Shown piece by piece: positions 35,901 to 49,200 of a stretch of 64,000 nt of DNA. A program made the translations under genes and the position numbers. The notes beneath the pieces were generated by a model. That model was given only the letters and a program-made list of their open reading frames with translations, was not told the DNA's origin and made no database searches. How positions within the stretch are numbered: position 1 is the stretch's first letter; each line of letters begins with the position of its first letter. Source of the DNA: Enoplolaimus lenunculus (Eukaryota; Nematoda; Enoplea; Enoplida; Thoracostomopsidae); contig JASANG010002773.1 of assembly GCA_030248215.1 (NCBI GenBank), positions 78,957-142,956 of the forward strand, in the 5' to 3' direction.

Positions 35901-38900
35901 ATTTAGCATAAATATACCTGAAGTACAAGTTATTCCATCTCCAAAAAATCCGCCATTGCACTCGCAAGAATAATTACCAGACTTTGGATCCGAAATGCAA
36001 GTTGCGTTAAGACTGCATAAATGCTTGTCGCTTTTGGAACACGGGTCTGAAACAAAAATACTTTCCGTGCCGGTGCCACCGCAGACAGGGGTGGGGGCTC
36101 TCCCCAAACTCCAAAGTGGGGCCCCCAAACTCGCGTGCAAAGCGAACGAAAAGCCAGATGCATTTTAAACTCCGGTTATTTTTGTTTCAACCGGTTTGGT
36201 TGGGGAACCCTTTAAGGGTGGGCCTCCAAATGTGGGTATTGGGGGGTGGCAGCGCCAGCCCTGTTCCGTGCTCGTTATCATATCGAATATTCAAGTTAAT
36301 CTGAGGTCATAATGGGCTGTGCAAGTCATTGAAATCTCTGCATGCTCTCCAGAAAATTGTTTAGCCCTCCAAGATTAGTAAGCGGCTACGGACCTTCATC
36401 TACACTTGTTATTAAATTTAATGCAGTTATGCATAAAATACACCAATGCACTACGCAATTTGCTAATTCATATCATTATATTGTGCAAACCTAATCTAAT
36501 GTTCAATACAATTACTAAAATGTTTTTATCTCTGCTCTGTTTGATTATGTTCTGTTTCATTTAGACACTTATTTTCAAAATAGGATTCAAATTTAAGTCT
36601 TTCCTGCAGAAAACATTTACAATCACCACTCAGCAAGAGGAGATTGACAATCGCGCCGAGGCGACTCTTAAGTCTTGTTGAGATTTTGTACTGCTCATTC
36701 TTGTATCGTTTGTTACACGCTGTTCGTTGTATATTCATTGTAAATTCACAATTTACAACTGATGGCTTGTAGTATACTTTATGCACCGGGTTCCAACGAC
36801 ATTCCGATCCTGGCAGAAATTCGCGAAAAAATTTTCATCCGATTCCGATTCCGTTGGACTGTTATTCCGATATCTCAAATTTCAAAATTTTCGGTCAAGT
36901 GTTCTTTTTCACTATGATTAATCTAATCTCAAATATACTACAACTTGCTCTTAGACAATGAAAAACTGAAATAATTGGCAATTTTGCCTGTTTTAGCGCA
37001 GACCAATGTTGGTTTGTATACTGCAGGTAATGACTAAAAACTGACACCACAAACAGTTTTACAAAATCAAACATTCATTTATACTTTTTAAACCAATAAT
37101 CAGCGACGAAGGTTAAACCAGCAATTTCGGTTCCCGTCCAATTCAAGTTTCGGCAGCAAAATCACATTCTAATTCCAACAAAATTCTGTAATTAAACATC
37201 ACCGAAGCAAAAACATAGCAAATCCATGAACAATGATAGCACTCGCCGTAATGAAACACGCAGATTCCATTGTTAATAACATAATCTTGTGGACAACCAC
37301 ATCGAAATTGAAGCGAGGTCGGGTCATAAGCACATTGGTTTTCTCCAGTTTCTTCATCTCTGTCGCAATCGATACGTCTCTTTTGGCAAAATTCTGAAAC
37401 TATTAATATACGATTAATATATACGTTTATTGTAAATCAGAAAGTAGTGTGGTTACGTTGCCGTAGACGTAGGCTCCAGGTAGAAAAATATAATATTTTG
37501 TGCCTAGAAATTGTACAATTAATCAATAATTCTGCTTGTGTTGTAACAATTATTTTAAATTTAGCAGATTTGCAGCACAGCAGCTACCACCCCTGCCCCT
37601 AGAAAGTGAGCGTCGGGCTCATGAGGGTACCGTAACACGAAATAAGTATTATTTGTACGGCACTTGCGCAGTTTTCGCCACAGTGGAAAAGTCCTACTCT
37701 CTTAAACAGCCATGTATAACTAAGGGCCCTAACAGTAATATAAGCCTATTCCTAAGACTAATAATGAATTTCTTTAGACGAAACAAAATTTTGCGCTTTC
37801 AGTGCAATTTAAAATCTTAAAATACCAAAACAATTTAGTAAATTCGCATGAAAACTGTATAATTTTAAGTGGTAAGAACTATGTAATATGCGTAGCGAGG
37901 GCGACATTTAAAACTAGTGAAAAATCAATGCTGCACTAGAAATACCTGCCAAACCAGAAACATAACTGTTTTCGGTTTGTTTGGGTACAAACGATCTCTA
38001 ACTAAACACATGATACATAACTGCCAGTTGCTGTTTACTCACGAACGTACCCCAGTTTCCAAATTCAGGAAATCTTTGTACACCCAAGGGCTCTACGACC
38101 CAGTCATAGGCCCCAAAAAAAACCAAAACCAAAATTTTATGTTAAAATTGTTAAAATTTAGTACTATATCCATACTTTTGGCTTTTCGCTCGTTTCGCTT
38201 GCTACCTTTTTAATAGGTATTAAATGTCGCTTGACATTCCAATAGAAATTCCTGGATTTGCCACAAGTAAACCTTTTTATACTCTTTGCTCCGGTGGTAG
38301 AACTGATTATGGATACAACAAAAAAATTAGTGAAAACTCCAATGTTTATATATGCCACTTTTTGTTTAAATCCTAAGGGGTTTAAAGCTTTTGCTACCTT
38401 CGTCCGATCTATCAGGGCAATTAGCAACACCATTCATTACGTCACTGCTGTTGATACATTTTGACACCCCAGAGCATGCGAATTGACCCTTAGCATTGCA
38501 ATATTCATTTCCTGAAATAACAGCAAAATACAAATTTTTCTTCGTTCGTTGTTTATACATAGTGCTGCAGAACTGATCCAGAAACTAACTATTTTTTGTA
38601 CATTCAATTGTACCATTCAAAGGTGCGGTTGATACCAGAACGTTTCGCAATATGAACGGCACTAGGCAGGAGGGGGCTACCGTCCCGAGCCCCCTACGCT
38701 AATCGGTCCTTTTCTCATAAGCCAAACCAGTCCAACCGTACTTTATCAACAAGTTTGGCTGTCTCAATACATAATTACATAGCACATACGGCTTGGGTGC
38801 GATAGGCCTCATTTTACTTAGAATTCTCTCAAAATATCGGAGGCGTTGTGGGCAGCAGCACTCCGGGAAAAAGGCACAGTATTAAGTCAAAGGTTTTGGT

Positions 38901-40163
38901 TACTACTGAAAAATTTCTTCACCCTCATTTGTGTAGTTTGAGGAAAACTATAAAAGTGCCGAATCTTCAAACACGCCTGTCACCCCTCAAGCGATCCGCA
39001 GCCACTTTTATACATTTTCCAGTACAAACACATTTCCCCTGCACAGTAAAATTTTCTTTAAAGTTCTCAGGGGGAGGCTGCAGCTGTCTGAACCCTTTGC
39101 AAGTTTAGAGGACTTCAAGCAGCGGGAAAGTCGAAAAGTGCCTATCTCCACCGCCCAGCCTACCTTAGAGGTCATTCACTGTTCCTAGCAACACCTACTT
39201 GCGTTGGTCCATGCTAGTCATACATTAGTAAAGGCGTGTGAGCAGAATTTAAATCGGATGGGAGCTTATGCATATCGTCAGGCAATCTTGTTGGGACGGC
39301 CGACAGGACCGCATGTGTTAGTTGGTTTACCCGCTAGAACCTGTGACAGTTCTGTTATCACTAAAAGAAAGGTATAATGTATGAATTAATTAACCTGAAA
39401 CGCAATCCATTCCATTTCCAAAGAAACCGGTGTTGCATTTGCACGTGAAATTACCAGACTTTGGGTCTGAAAGACATATCGCATTATCGTCACACGTGCT
39501 TGTTGCTATTTCATTGCATGCATCTAAAAATAATAGTAATAATAATAATAATAATAACAATAATAATAATAATAATCATAATAATAATAATAATAATAAT
39601 AATAATCATAATAATAATAAATCACAAGTTACATTTCTGGCAAAATCCTAAACATATTTGTGCAGAATCTGTACGTCTCTCCATCATTTGTTGTGATGCT
39701 CTGTGCAAATTTGTAACCAGACTCTTAATTGGTCGGGGAAACGGCGTGCACATATCCCTTGTGCATCGAATTTAATACCAAGGGATACCTCAATAAACTT
39801 CATCATGATCCATTTTTACAGCATTAAAAAATTTATATTAAGAAAATCGGATTGCATTGCTGGCCATTGCGCAACTTTAAGCAAGCGAGATAAAACTGCC
39901 GATAAAAAAAACGAATAAAAACCAAAATGTCTAAACCGGAATTGAAAATCAGCTTTTCTTTGACACCTTAGGTCCAAAGCTAGCAGCGAACTTCTGCCCC
40001 AAGGGTGAAATATCAACCCTGCGCCGCAAAAGCAAACTGCTGACCGATTGCGTATGCCACTAGATGAAATATTACAATCAACTTGTTACGTATTTTACAT
40101 GCGACGCGTACATCGTTTATGTGTTATTTTAACACGACAATGCCTATCCTATAATAATAATAG

Positions 40164-40201
<38 letters not shown>

Positions 40202-43200
40202 TAGAATTTTGCGGGATAATTTAAGCTCATACCCACTTTTAAGGGTCGGCAGCTCAATTTTTGTCATCTGACTGGTTTACAACCTAACAAATTTGTTTTA
40301 AAACGAATTTATAGCGACGTTCTGGCGTAATGTTTACTATCAAAACTCCGATGAACATGGAAAATAGCATTTGTCTAATCCAAGGTCGTATTTAATCTAC
40401 AATTAGGGCTAATAATTTCTAAATTCAAATCAATGCAACCCGATTGCCCTAACCAAAATGATATTCGCAAATGCCGTTAACTGCTTTGTGTTTATTTGGA
40501 CATCCGCAGCTGAATTCATGTGCATCTGGATTGTAAACGCAAGGCTCGTTGTTGTTTTCGCATTCCAAAACTCCAAGAGCACAGAAAGCTGAATACAAAA
40601 AAGTATCGCTAATTGTAGCAACATAATATGGCAAACCCATACAATAAACTAGAAGTGGCTTTTAGGCACAATATCTTTATACGATTTTACAAGGTCAAAT
40701 CGCTTTAACAGTTGAATTTTCGGCCAGTCTCAACAATCGGGATATTCCGGTGTTTTGGATAAAACATCATATTAAAATTCTATTTAACTGGTTTTAGCGG
40801 TTTGAATTGGTATTCAAAATGTTTTATTTGATGAAACAGCCCTAAAAGGGCAAATTTTGACGATTTTAAATATATAGTTAAATAATGGTGTAAAACCCTC
40901 AAGTTTAAAAATATTGAAAATTGATTGGAAATTTTATTTTGTAAAAGGGCGAGTTGTAAATTAATGGAATTTTGGTTACTTTTTAATGAGTGCATATAAG
41001 AGAACGGTGCGCGACAGTTGGAATACTCTCAGTTACTAACGGCTGCTGTGTGTTTAATTGCGAATTATATATCAAGTGATTCGCCATTCGTTCAATTACG
41101 CTTTGCAGTGCATACAAAATAAATAGTCTTGAAATTTTAAGACTCCTACTTTCTTAAGTTTTCAAGGCAAAATGTCTGATATTTCAGACATTAATGGCCT
41201 AAACAGATCAGAAATTCGTTTCAAAAATGGATAAAACATAAATGTCTTATATTCAAAAAATTACTGTCGGCAATTCGTAAGACAAATTTCGTCCATTCAA
41301 AAAATAGTTGTCTTACATTCAAGAGTTAATTTTCTGATTTTTGTTGCTCCGTTTATATTCTTAAGAGTGTATTCAAATAATTGAATTTCAAAGATATTTC
41401 GGGTTGAGCTCAGGATCCTCCAACCTAAGTTTATGTCTTGGACGTATCTTAGGTTGTAAATTTCGGGTCTTTGGTTGAGCTTTACCCTCTGTATCGTATT
41501 TCAAACATATTTGTCTTATATTTAAAAAAATTTGTCATCACAAAAAATATTTTAGTGAATTGTTCATGAAACAAAGCCTTAAATTTCAGACTTTTAAGTC
41601 TGAAAAGTTTCGGACCCATATTTCTAAAAATACAATGTCTGGAGTCCGCATTAAGACATAATCGTCTTAAATTTCAGACAATATTTTTTGAATGTAGGAC
41701 AATTTTTGTGCGTGTGGCTATTTTACGGAGACTGCGTGTTGACCATCCGCTGAACTATACGATTTGCGAATAAGACGTTGTATTGGTGTCAATTAAATAG
41801 TCGTAAGAACCCCGAGCAGAGCGATAATCGGAAATTTCTGTGAATATACTGTAGTGAATCAGAGCTCACTTGAAAATTTAAAATCTTTTTAGTACCCTCG
41901 AATTTTGGAAGGCGTTCCCTGGAGTGACGACCATAGCTTGCAGTGTCACATTATGCTTATGCTTATGCTGAGGTTTATACTTTGATTAGCCTTATTTATA
42001 GGTGTCTGCTTAAGCTGTGTCTTCGCTTAGACTCATGTTTGGATTTAGGTTTAACCTTGAACCTAGACTTAGCATTAGACCTACTCTTGAGTCAAGCTCA
42101 GGTTAGGTTAAGCATTAGGCGTAGAATTAAGTTTAGACTTAGGCTACCACTTGCTGTTGAGAGACTGGGAAATTCAGTCAGTGTGAGACTAGGACACTAG
42201 AACACTACGAAACTGGGAACATGTCTGGAAAACTGAGACTTGGAAAGTGAAAGACTGGAAGACTAGAAGTCTGCGGCACTGGGAGGCTGGGAAATTGGGA
42301 AACTTTAAAGACTGAAAACTGGGAGAATAGGAAACAGGGAACTGTGAACCTGGGAAACAAAGAATTGGTGAACCTGGGAAACAGGGAAACTGTGAACCTG
42401 GGAAACAGGGAAACTGTGAGACTGGGAAACTTGGAGACTATGAGAATTATATAATAGGAGACTGGGAGAAACTGAGAGACTGAGAAACTGGAAGATTGAA
42501 AAATACCCAGTCGGCAAACCCTTACTATTAACATGATGTGCCGACATTTGTAATGGTTTAATCGTTTCAACACAGTTTTTCATATCATACTAGTGTTGTT
42601 TTAAACCAAGTTTACACTAGAATGAAAAGTGCCCCGATGTGGCCATAGAAAACGATATGTTTCGGTAGTAAGATTTTTAGTTCAATACCGCTAGTATTAC
42701 AATTTCCATGCATGCGTATAAAGTTTAAAAACTAGATTAATTTGATGCCAATCAGCGTCCTCCCGAAACACGACACAACAATACTATAGAATTAATAAAA
42801 GTTAAATCATTGAGTTTGATTGACTGCGTAACGGAAACATATCCGCAACTTTCTCTGACAGCGGCCAAATAGACATGTGATCCACTGTTTCGAAATATTA
42901 AAACAAGAAATAAATACTAGAATATAAATGACGAATTATGGTTGATGTAAAAAATTTGAGTACACACTCGTGACATTAGTTTCTTGCACTTAGTACACTG
43001 AAGTTTCGAATATATGCAGAAAAATTTTGGGTTTTAAAAAGAGTATATAAGTAGAAATTAAGCGTAAAAGGCTGGTGACCCAATATTAAAAACGTGTTTG
43101 TTCGTCAATTGGCCCAATGTAAAGAACAGGAGCGGATCAGTATTATAAGCATATTCCTAATCCTAAGCCTAAGCATAAGCGTTAGCATGAGCATATTCCT

Positions 43201-46200
43201 AAGCCTAAACCTAAGCGTAAGAATGAGCATAATCCTAAACCTAAGCCAAGCAAAAAATTAATCTAAACCTTAAGCTTATTCCATTCTAGTCCCGCAGAAA
43301 AACGTTCCGCCCCTGATCTTTACATTGGCCGTCATTGGAATACAACGCAGATCTCGTCAGCAAAGTTGCAAATATTGTTTCGCTACGTACTCACTCAAAT
43401 ATTTTAATGTTTTAAAAGTTTAAAATCTGGGTACCGTTTAGCCAAGTATGGAGAGGGCACTGTACGGTACAAAATTTATACAGCTCCAAAACTTGATGCG
43501 TTATCGTTTTCTATAGCCTCGTCGGGACACTTTACTATCTATTGTGACTTTTCTCCGAAAAAGTTGCGGATATGTTTCCGTTACGCAGTCAATCAAACTC
43601 AATGATTTAACTTTTATTAATTCTATAGTATTGTTGTGTCGTGTTTCGGGAGGACGCTGATTGGCATCAAATTAATCTAGTTTTTAAACTTTATACGCAT
43701 GCATGGAAATTGTAATACTAGCGGTATTGAACTAAAAATCTTACTACCGAAACATATCGTTTTCTATGGCCACATCGGGGCACTTTTCATTCTAGTTTCT
43801 AAGCTTTAGGAAGAAATTTGATGTAAATTTACCTTAAGTGCGAAAAAGTCAAATTTAAAGTCATATATACTCACGTTATAATTGTTTTAGAACTGTTAAG
43901 CTATATTTCCATGAAAATTAAAAACTACATTTTCACAATCACAAAAGTCGCGCTTTCCTAATTTCATTTTTATTTATTAGGTAACTCGCTCAATTTATAA
44001 TGCTAATATATTTTAATTCATATAAATTGTTTGAATTCAAATAGAAAATCAATACAATTGATAAGTACTTGCTCTAGTGAAAACTGATTTTATGCTGCAT
44101 AGTAGTGTAGAACCAATACATCGGTATCGGTATTGTAATCGGTATTTTGGAAGAATACTGATTCCGATACTTTCAATTTTGTATTGCACACATGAATTGC
44201 GTTAAATATATAATTGGAATGCGCAGCATTTAAAATTATGGCTGCAACAAATATTTTGTGAAAGATGCTGAATACGCATTTGCATCAACATGCGGACGTG
44301 GAAAATTGCTTTAAACACACTTTTGTTCGTTTCCTCTTAATTGTGCAAGAAATTCTAATAATGCAATTCCATCCCCAGTCAAAACTGCGAATCCGCAACT
44401 ATAAGGTTTGCTTTGTAACTTATTCTTGTTTTCTTTTCGAAAACGAAAAACTAAGGCGGCCGGGCGTGGGCCTGAAAAATCTGGGCCGGTTCATACTATA
44501 ATGAGAGCCCGCTGTGTTCGAGCGTCACGTTTTTGAAAGAGACTGCTTGCTTTGGGAACCTTATTAAATTAATGGTGTTAATTTTGCACGTCAAAATTTC
44601 TTCAAATATTCTAAACCGAGTTTTGGACATTTCAGTGCTCAACTTGGTGCTACCAATAATACATCGAGCAGTAAATCAAAAGTGATATCTGTACTTTACG
44701 CGTAAACTTTGAGCTTAAATGTAAATCTAGGTTTAGAAAAAAAACCCACGCGAATGTAAAATCTAGGCACCTACTACGAATTAAATAAAAAGTGTCTCTC
44801 ATACCACTGGCGGATGCAGTGGGTGCCACTCCGGCCTGAACCACCACAACTTGAATCAAGAGAAAGGTTTTGCATTATAAAGATTCAGCATTAAATTAGC
44901 GTTCGACTTCGCTCTCAAACAGTTTTCGACAGCTTGATGTTACGTCTACGTTTTCAAAAACGCGCCTTGGTAAAAATACACATAAAATTTCAATTTTTAG
45001 TTCCCCCAGTACGACTTGAACCCGCGACCCAAAAGCGGAAAAAACGCCGTGGTATGTGAACATCATACCTCTCAGCCACAGGTGCACTTGACCGGTGTTT
45101 TTGTTTACATTGTATATACTACAAAAAAGATAGGCGAAACTTGAAAGCGCATATTTTTTTAACCAACGGACCTGCAAGGATATAAATAACAGATTTGAAA
45201 TCAGCTGCCTCAAATACGTCGGAAAATCACATAAAATACACATAAAATTTCAATTTTAAGTTCCCCCAGTAGGACTTGAACCCGCGACCCAAAAGCTGAA
45301 AAAACGTCGTGGTATGTGAACATCATACCACTCAGCCACAGGTGCACTTGACCGGTGTTTTTGTTTACAAAATGGGCTGAAACTTTGAAAGCGCATATTT
45401 TTTTAACCAGCGGGCCTACAAGAATATAAATAACAGATTTGAAATCAGCTGCCTCAAATACGTCGGAAAATCACATAATCTTACAGTTTCTAGGGGGGTC
45501 GATCTACCGTACCTTCACCAAAACTAGCTATGTTATTACTAATTTGTAATCATATAAGCCAATGTTTTTCGTAATTGTCCACTCAACATGTTTCGCATAT
45601 ATACGTACTAAACAATAGTATTTTCGTTAAATAAATAGCTTAACGTATATGGTTGAGATAACTTATGTAGCACATAAGAAATTGGATTGTTACAATATAC
45701 GACTCTGTAGAACACCTTGCGACAAGATTTTAATCCAAATACCAATGCGAAATTTTGCGGTTCCGATCTTATGAAAACGTTTACGTTTAATACTTCGACA
45801 AATTTTCTTTAAATATAGCGAATGAACACCGGTTACCATGATCTTGAATGACATACGTTTGTATATATAATAGTAGAAATAATAGACTTTTGATAGAAAC
45901 ATAAGAGAGACGTGAACACTTTTGGAAGAAACATATAATAGTGACACTACCGTGTCCCTATGATATTCTAATATTAAGCAATGATTATTTAATCAGCCCT
46001 TTTCAACACGACCATTTTGTAAGTCATTTGAGGTCTAATTTCAAGCTAGAATTCCAATGCAACCTAAAGACTCTCGGAAGGAAGGCGTTTACCATCACGC
46101 CCTCTACTGCAACAGCTCGGCGGTCAAATGATTAAAGCGCGGGTAAAAATTTGTGATAAAAATTTGAGCGGATAAAGCACGGACCGTATAAAGAAACTTT

Positions 46201-49200
46201 TACCTACTTATAACTCTGCACTCAACATTAAACATTGCGTATTTATTGAACGCACATAGTTTACATTTTAGTTGCTTATAGTCGCATTCTTTGGGGAAAA
46301 GGATACTTACTGGACATATAAATTGAAACATTCGCAATTTTTCTGACGTATCGATACATTTTGGTTTTAAAAATACAATGGAATCGATCTACAAATTTCA
46401 TAAAGCAAACTCCATCTGAGAATTGAAGTAATTTTGTATTAAATATTCAATAAAAGAAATGTGGACGATGCACTTGACATATACTCACACTCGTCCGAGC
46501 TGTCAGGACAATTTGCAACTCCATTCAGTACCAGGTTATCTTTCAGACAGTGAACGCCGGTGAGACATGCAAATTGGCCTAATGAAGTGCAGTATTGTTT
46601 GGCTGAAATATATGTCAATACAAACACGGTAATTAAATATAAAATCTTGCGTTGTTACTTTATTAATAATAACAAACTAATGAGTTTTTACAGAAAAACA
46701 ACCATACAAAAGTATCAAAAGTGGCTTTAAGTTTTACCTAATCTGTACACCACAGTATTATTTGATCTCTACAATATTCCTCATTTATACATTTGGTTTC
46801 ATATCTACTCCTCTGTTTCTATGCTTTCGTATATAAATCCTGTGACTTGATTCTGGCTTGAACCTTAGTGAATGCTTTACAGATAATTGGCCAATTTTAA
46901 CTATTTCTTATCCAACTCGTATACAAAATGAAACTCAACGCAATTCGTCAGTACGTTCACTATTTCACATCTTGTTTCTAAGTAACCATACTTTTAAAAT
47001 TTTATTGATTAGAATTGTAAAATAAAATATTCCATTCCTACTTGTTCTTTTAGTATTAACATCAGTTTGCAAACTTAATTTATTAATTCACATTGTACGG
47101 TTCATGTAAACGTCAGGGGTGGAACGGTTTTCTGTGTGACAGCAATACAGTACACCTACGCTTTAGACTAATCTTTGGCTTCGGGTTAGGCTAAGGCTTA
47201 GGCTTAGGCACAAGCTCGTCTATATTCTATAGATCAGGCTTAGGCTTTGGCTTAGGTATAAGCTCATGCCTACGTTTAGGCTCAGGCTTCATCTTAGGTT
47301 TAGGCACATGAATATGTTTATACTACTGTTACTGCCCTGTTCTATACATTGGCCCAGCGTGCAATAGTGAACAATATGTGTAAAAATTTGTTGTTCTGGT
47401 CATAGGACTCAACTTTATTAAATTCTACCGCTACTATATTAACTTCACGGGAGCCTGGAAATGTGATTAGCACCTAAAATAACTCAAACAAATTTCTGAT
47501 TTTACGTTCACTGTTTCATAGTTCCGTTCCATGTTAACTAAACTTTAAAAAATTAATATGAAGGAAGAATTAAGTTTACACATCGGTGACAGTAAATTTG
47601 TTAGCAACAAATAAAACATTAAAAAAATCAACCAATCTAAACTTATTTTCGCCGGTTAATGAAACTACGGACGAATAAATATCCATAATAGTGTCATTCA
47701 TGCAACAACTATTAAATTAGTGATAATTTCAAACGACAATTGTCATTTTCACTTGGAAACGAAAAATCTTTTGAATTTGCTCGATTTAAAGTAGGATAAA
47801 ACGTGGCTAAACAGAGAGATTAAGAAACATTGAAGTTTAACTCAAACTTTAACAAGCAAAACCAAAAACTAACCTGACTCACATGTATTACCATCGCCAA
47901 CAAATCCTGAATGACACGTGCATGTAAAGTTACTTGAATGCTCCTCGGCATAACAGGAAGCATTAGATGCACACGTATCCAAGTTGTTCAAGCATGCGTC
48001 TTAAAAGAAATAAATTAAAAAAATTACAATTACTAAGGAAATTTGTTACTTTTTAGCATGTACGTTTTACAACAAGAATACGTTGTATCATATATTAAGC
48101 AAAGCTTTTATTAGACGTTTCTTTCCAATTAAACTCATTGATTCGTAATAGAAAGTCTAGCAGTATAAAATCAAAACGGTAGCCTCGCCATAAGCCAAAC
48201 GGTAGGGAAAAGCGGGTTTTACGATTTTTATTGTATTTTTTAATTATAAAACAATTGTAAGTTAGTTCCACGAAGGCATAGTTTGTATAAAGCCTAACTA
48301 ATTGCCAATACAAGAGCGATGCCACGAATGAATAAGAAACAATATAGATTTTATGGTTTTTGGAACAAATGTACCGAGCCAGAAATTCCGTTAGCCTTCA
48401 TGATTAAACAGGTTATACTGAATTCTGCAAAAATTGTATTTTTGTCTGTCCAGAAATTTTGTTTTGAGGAAGGAGATATCTCCCCTATCTTCTTTGTACT
48501 TATATGCTCCTGAGATGAAAAGATATTTTTGTAAAAGTTTACTTTAACGAACTTTAAATTCGTACTTACTTTCATCGCTATAGTCTCCGCAATCGTCATT
48601 GCCATCCATCAGCCATTCTTCAAAGACACAAATTTCACGCGGCGCATAATCAGGTTTCGGTTTATTTGGATCTTTCGGACAAGGAATTGAACCTTCGACT
48701 TCACAAAAATTAGGTGCGGGTCCTCCAATATACAGAAAATATATCTGCATATTACTTCTATGGTATGCTTGTCTTTGTTGGCGTACTTTTGTCTTAGAGC
48801 TAAACAGAGCGTAGGAAATATCGTAGCCAGGATTTAGGGCAAGCTTTGAAGAATTCGTGAGCGAAGCGAGCGAGAAGCTATACATTGTTTCAGTTAAAAA
48901 TCACTCTGTAAGAGTCTCAAAATGTTTTTGTGTTCATGAAATGCTTGGTCTAAATCACCAAACCAGAACCCTCTCGTCAACCAATTGTGTAAATATGAAG
49001 TTTTGCACAATTTTATTATCTTTAGCTTTGAGCTGATTAGGAAATTATACGATGACGTTTTCCTTTGAACAGCGCCAAAGGCAAAATTTTTTGAAAATTG
49101 AATAATTAACAACCTCGCGAGCGAAGCGAGCGAGAAGCTAAGGTGTAATTTTTGTATCTAATGTAAATTATGAAACGAAATGATTCAGATTGGGGAGGGA

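Noticed and set aside
41945-42145. TTAGGC-like hexamers read as an internal telomere repeat
   Set aside because: The hexamers are degenerate and match the core of the local MITE family, which explains them better.
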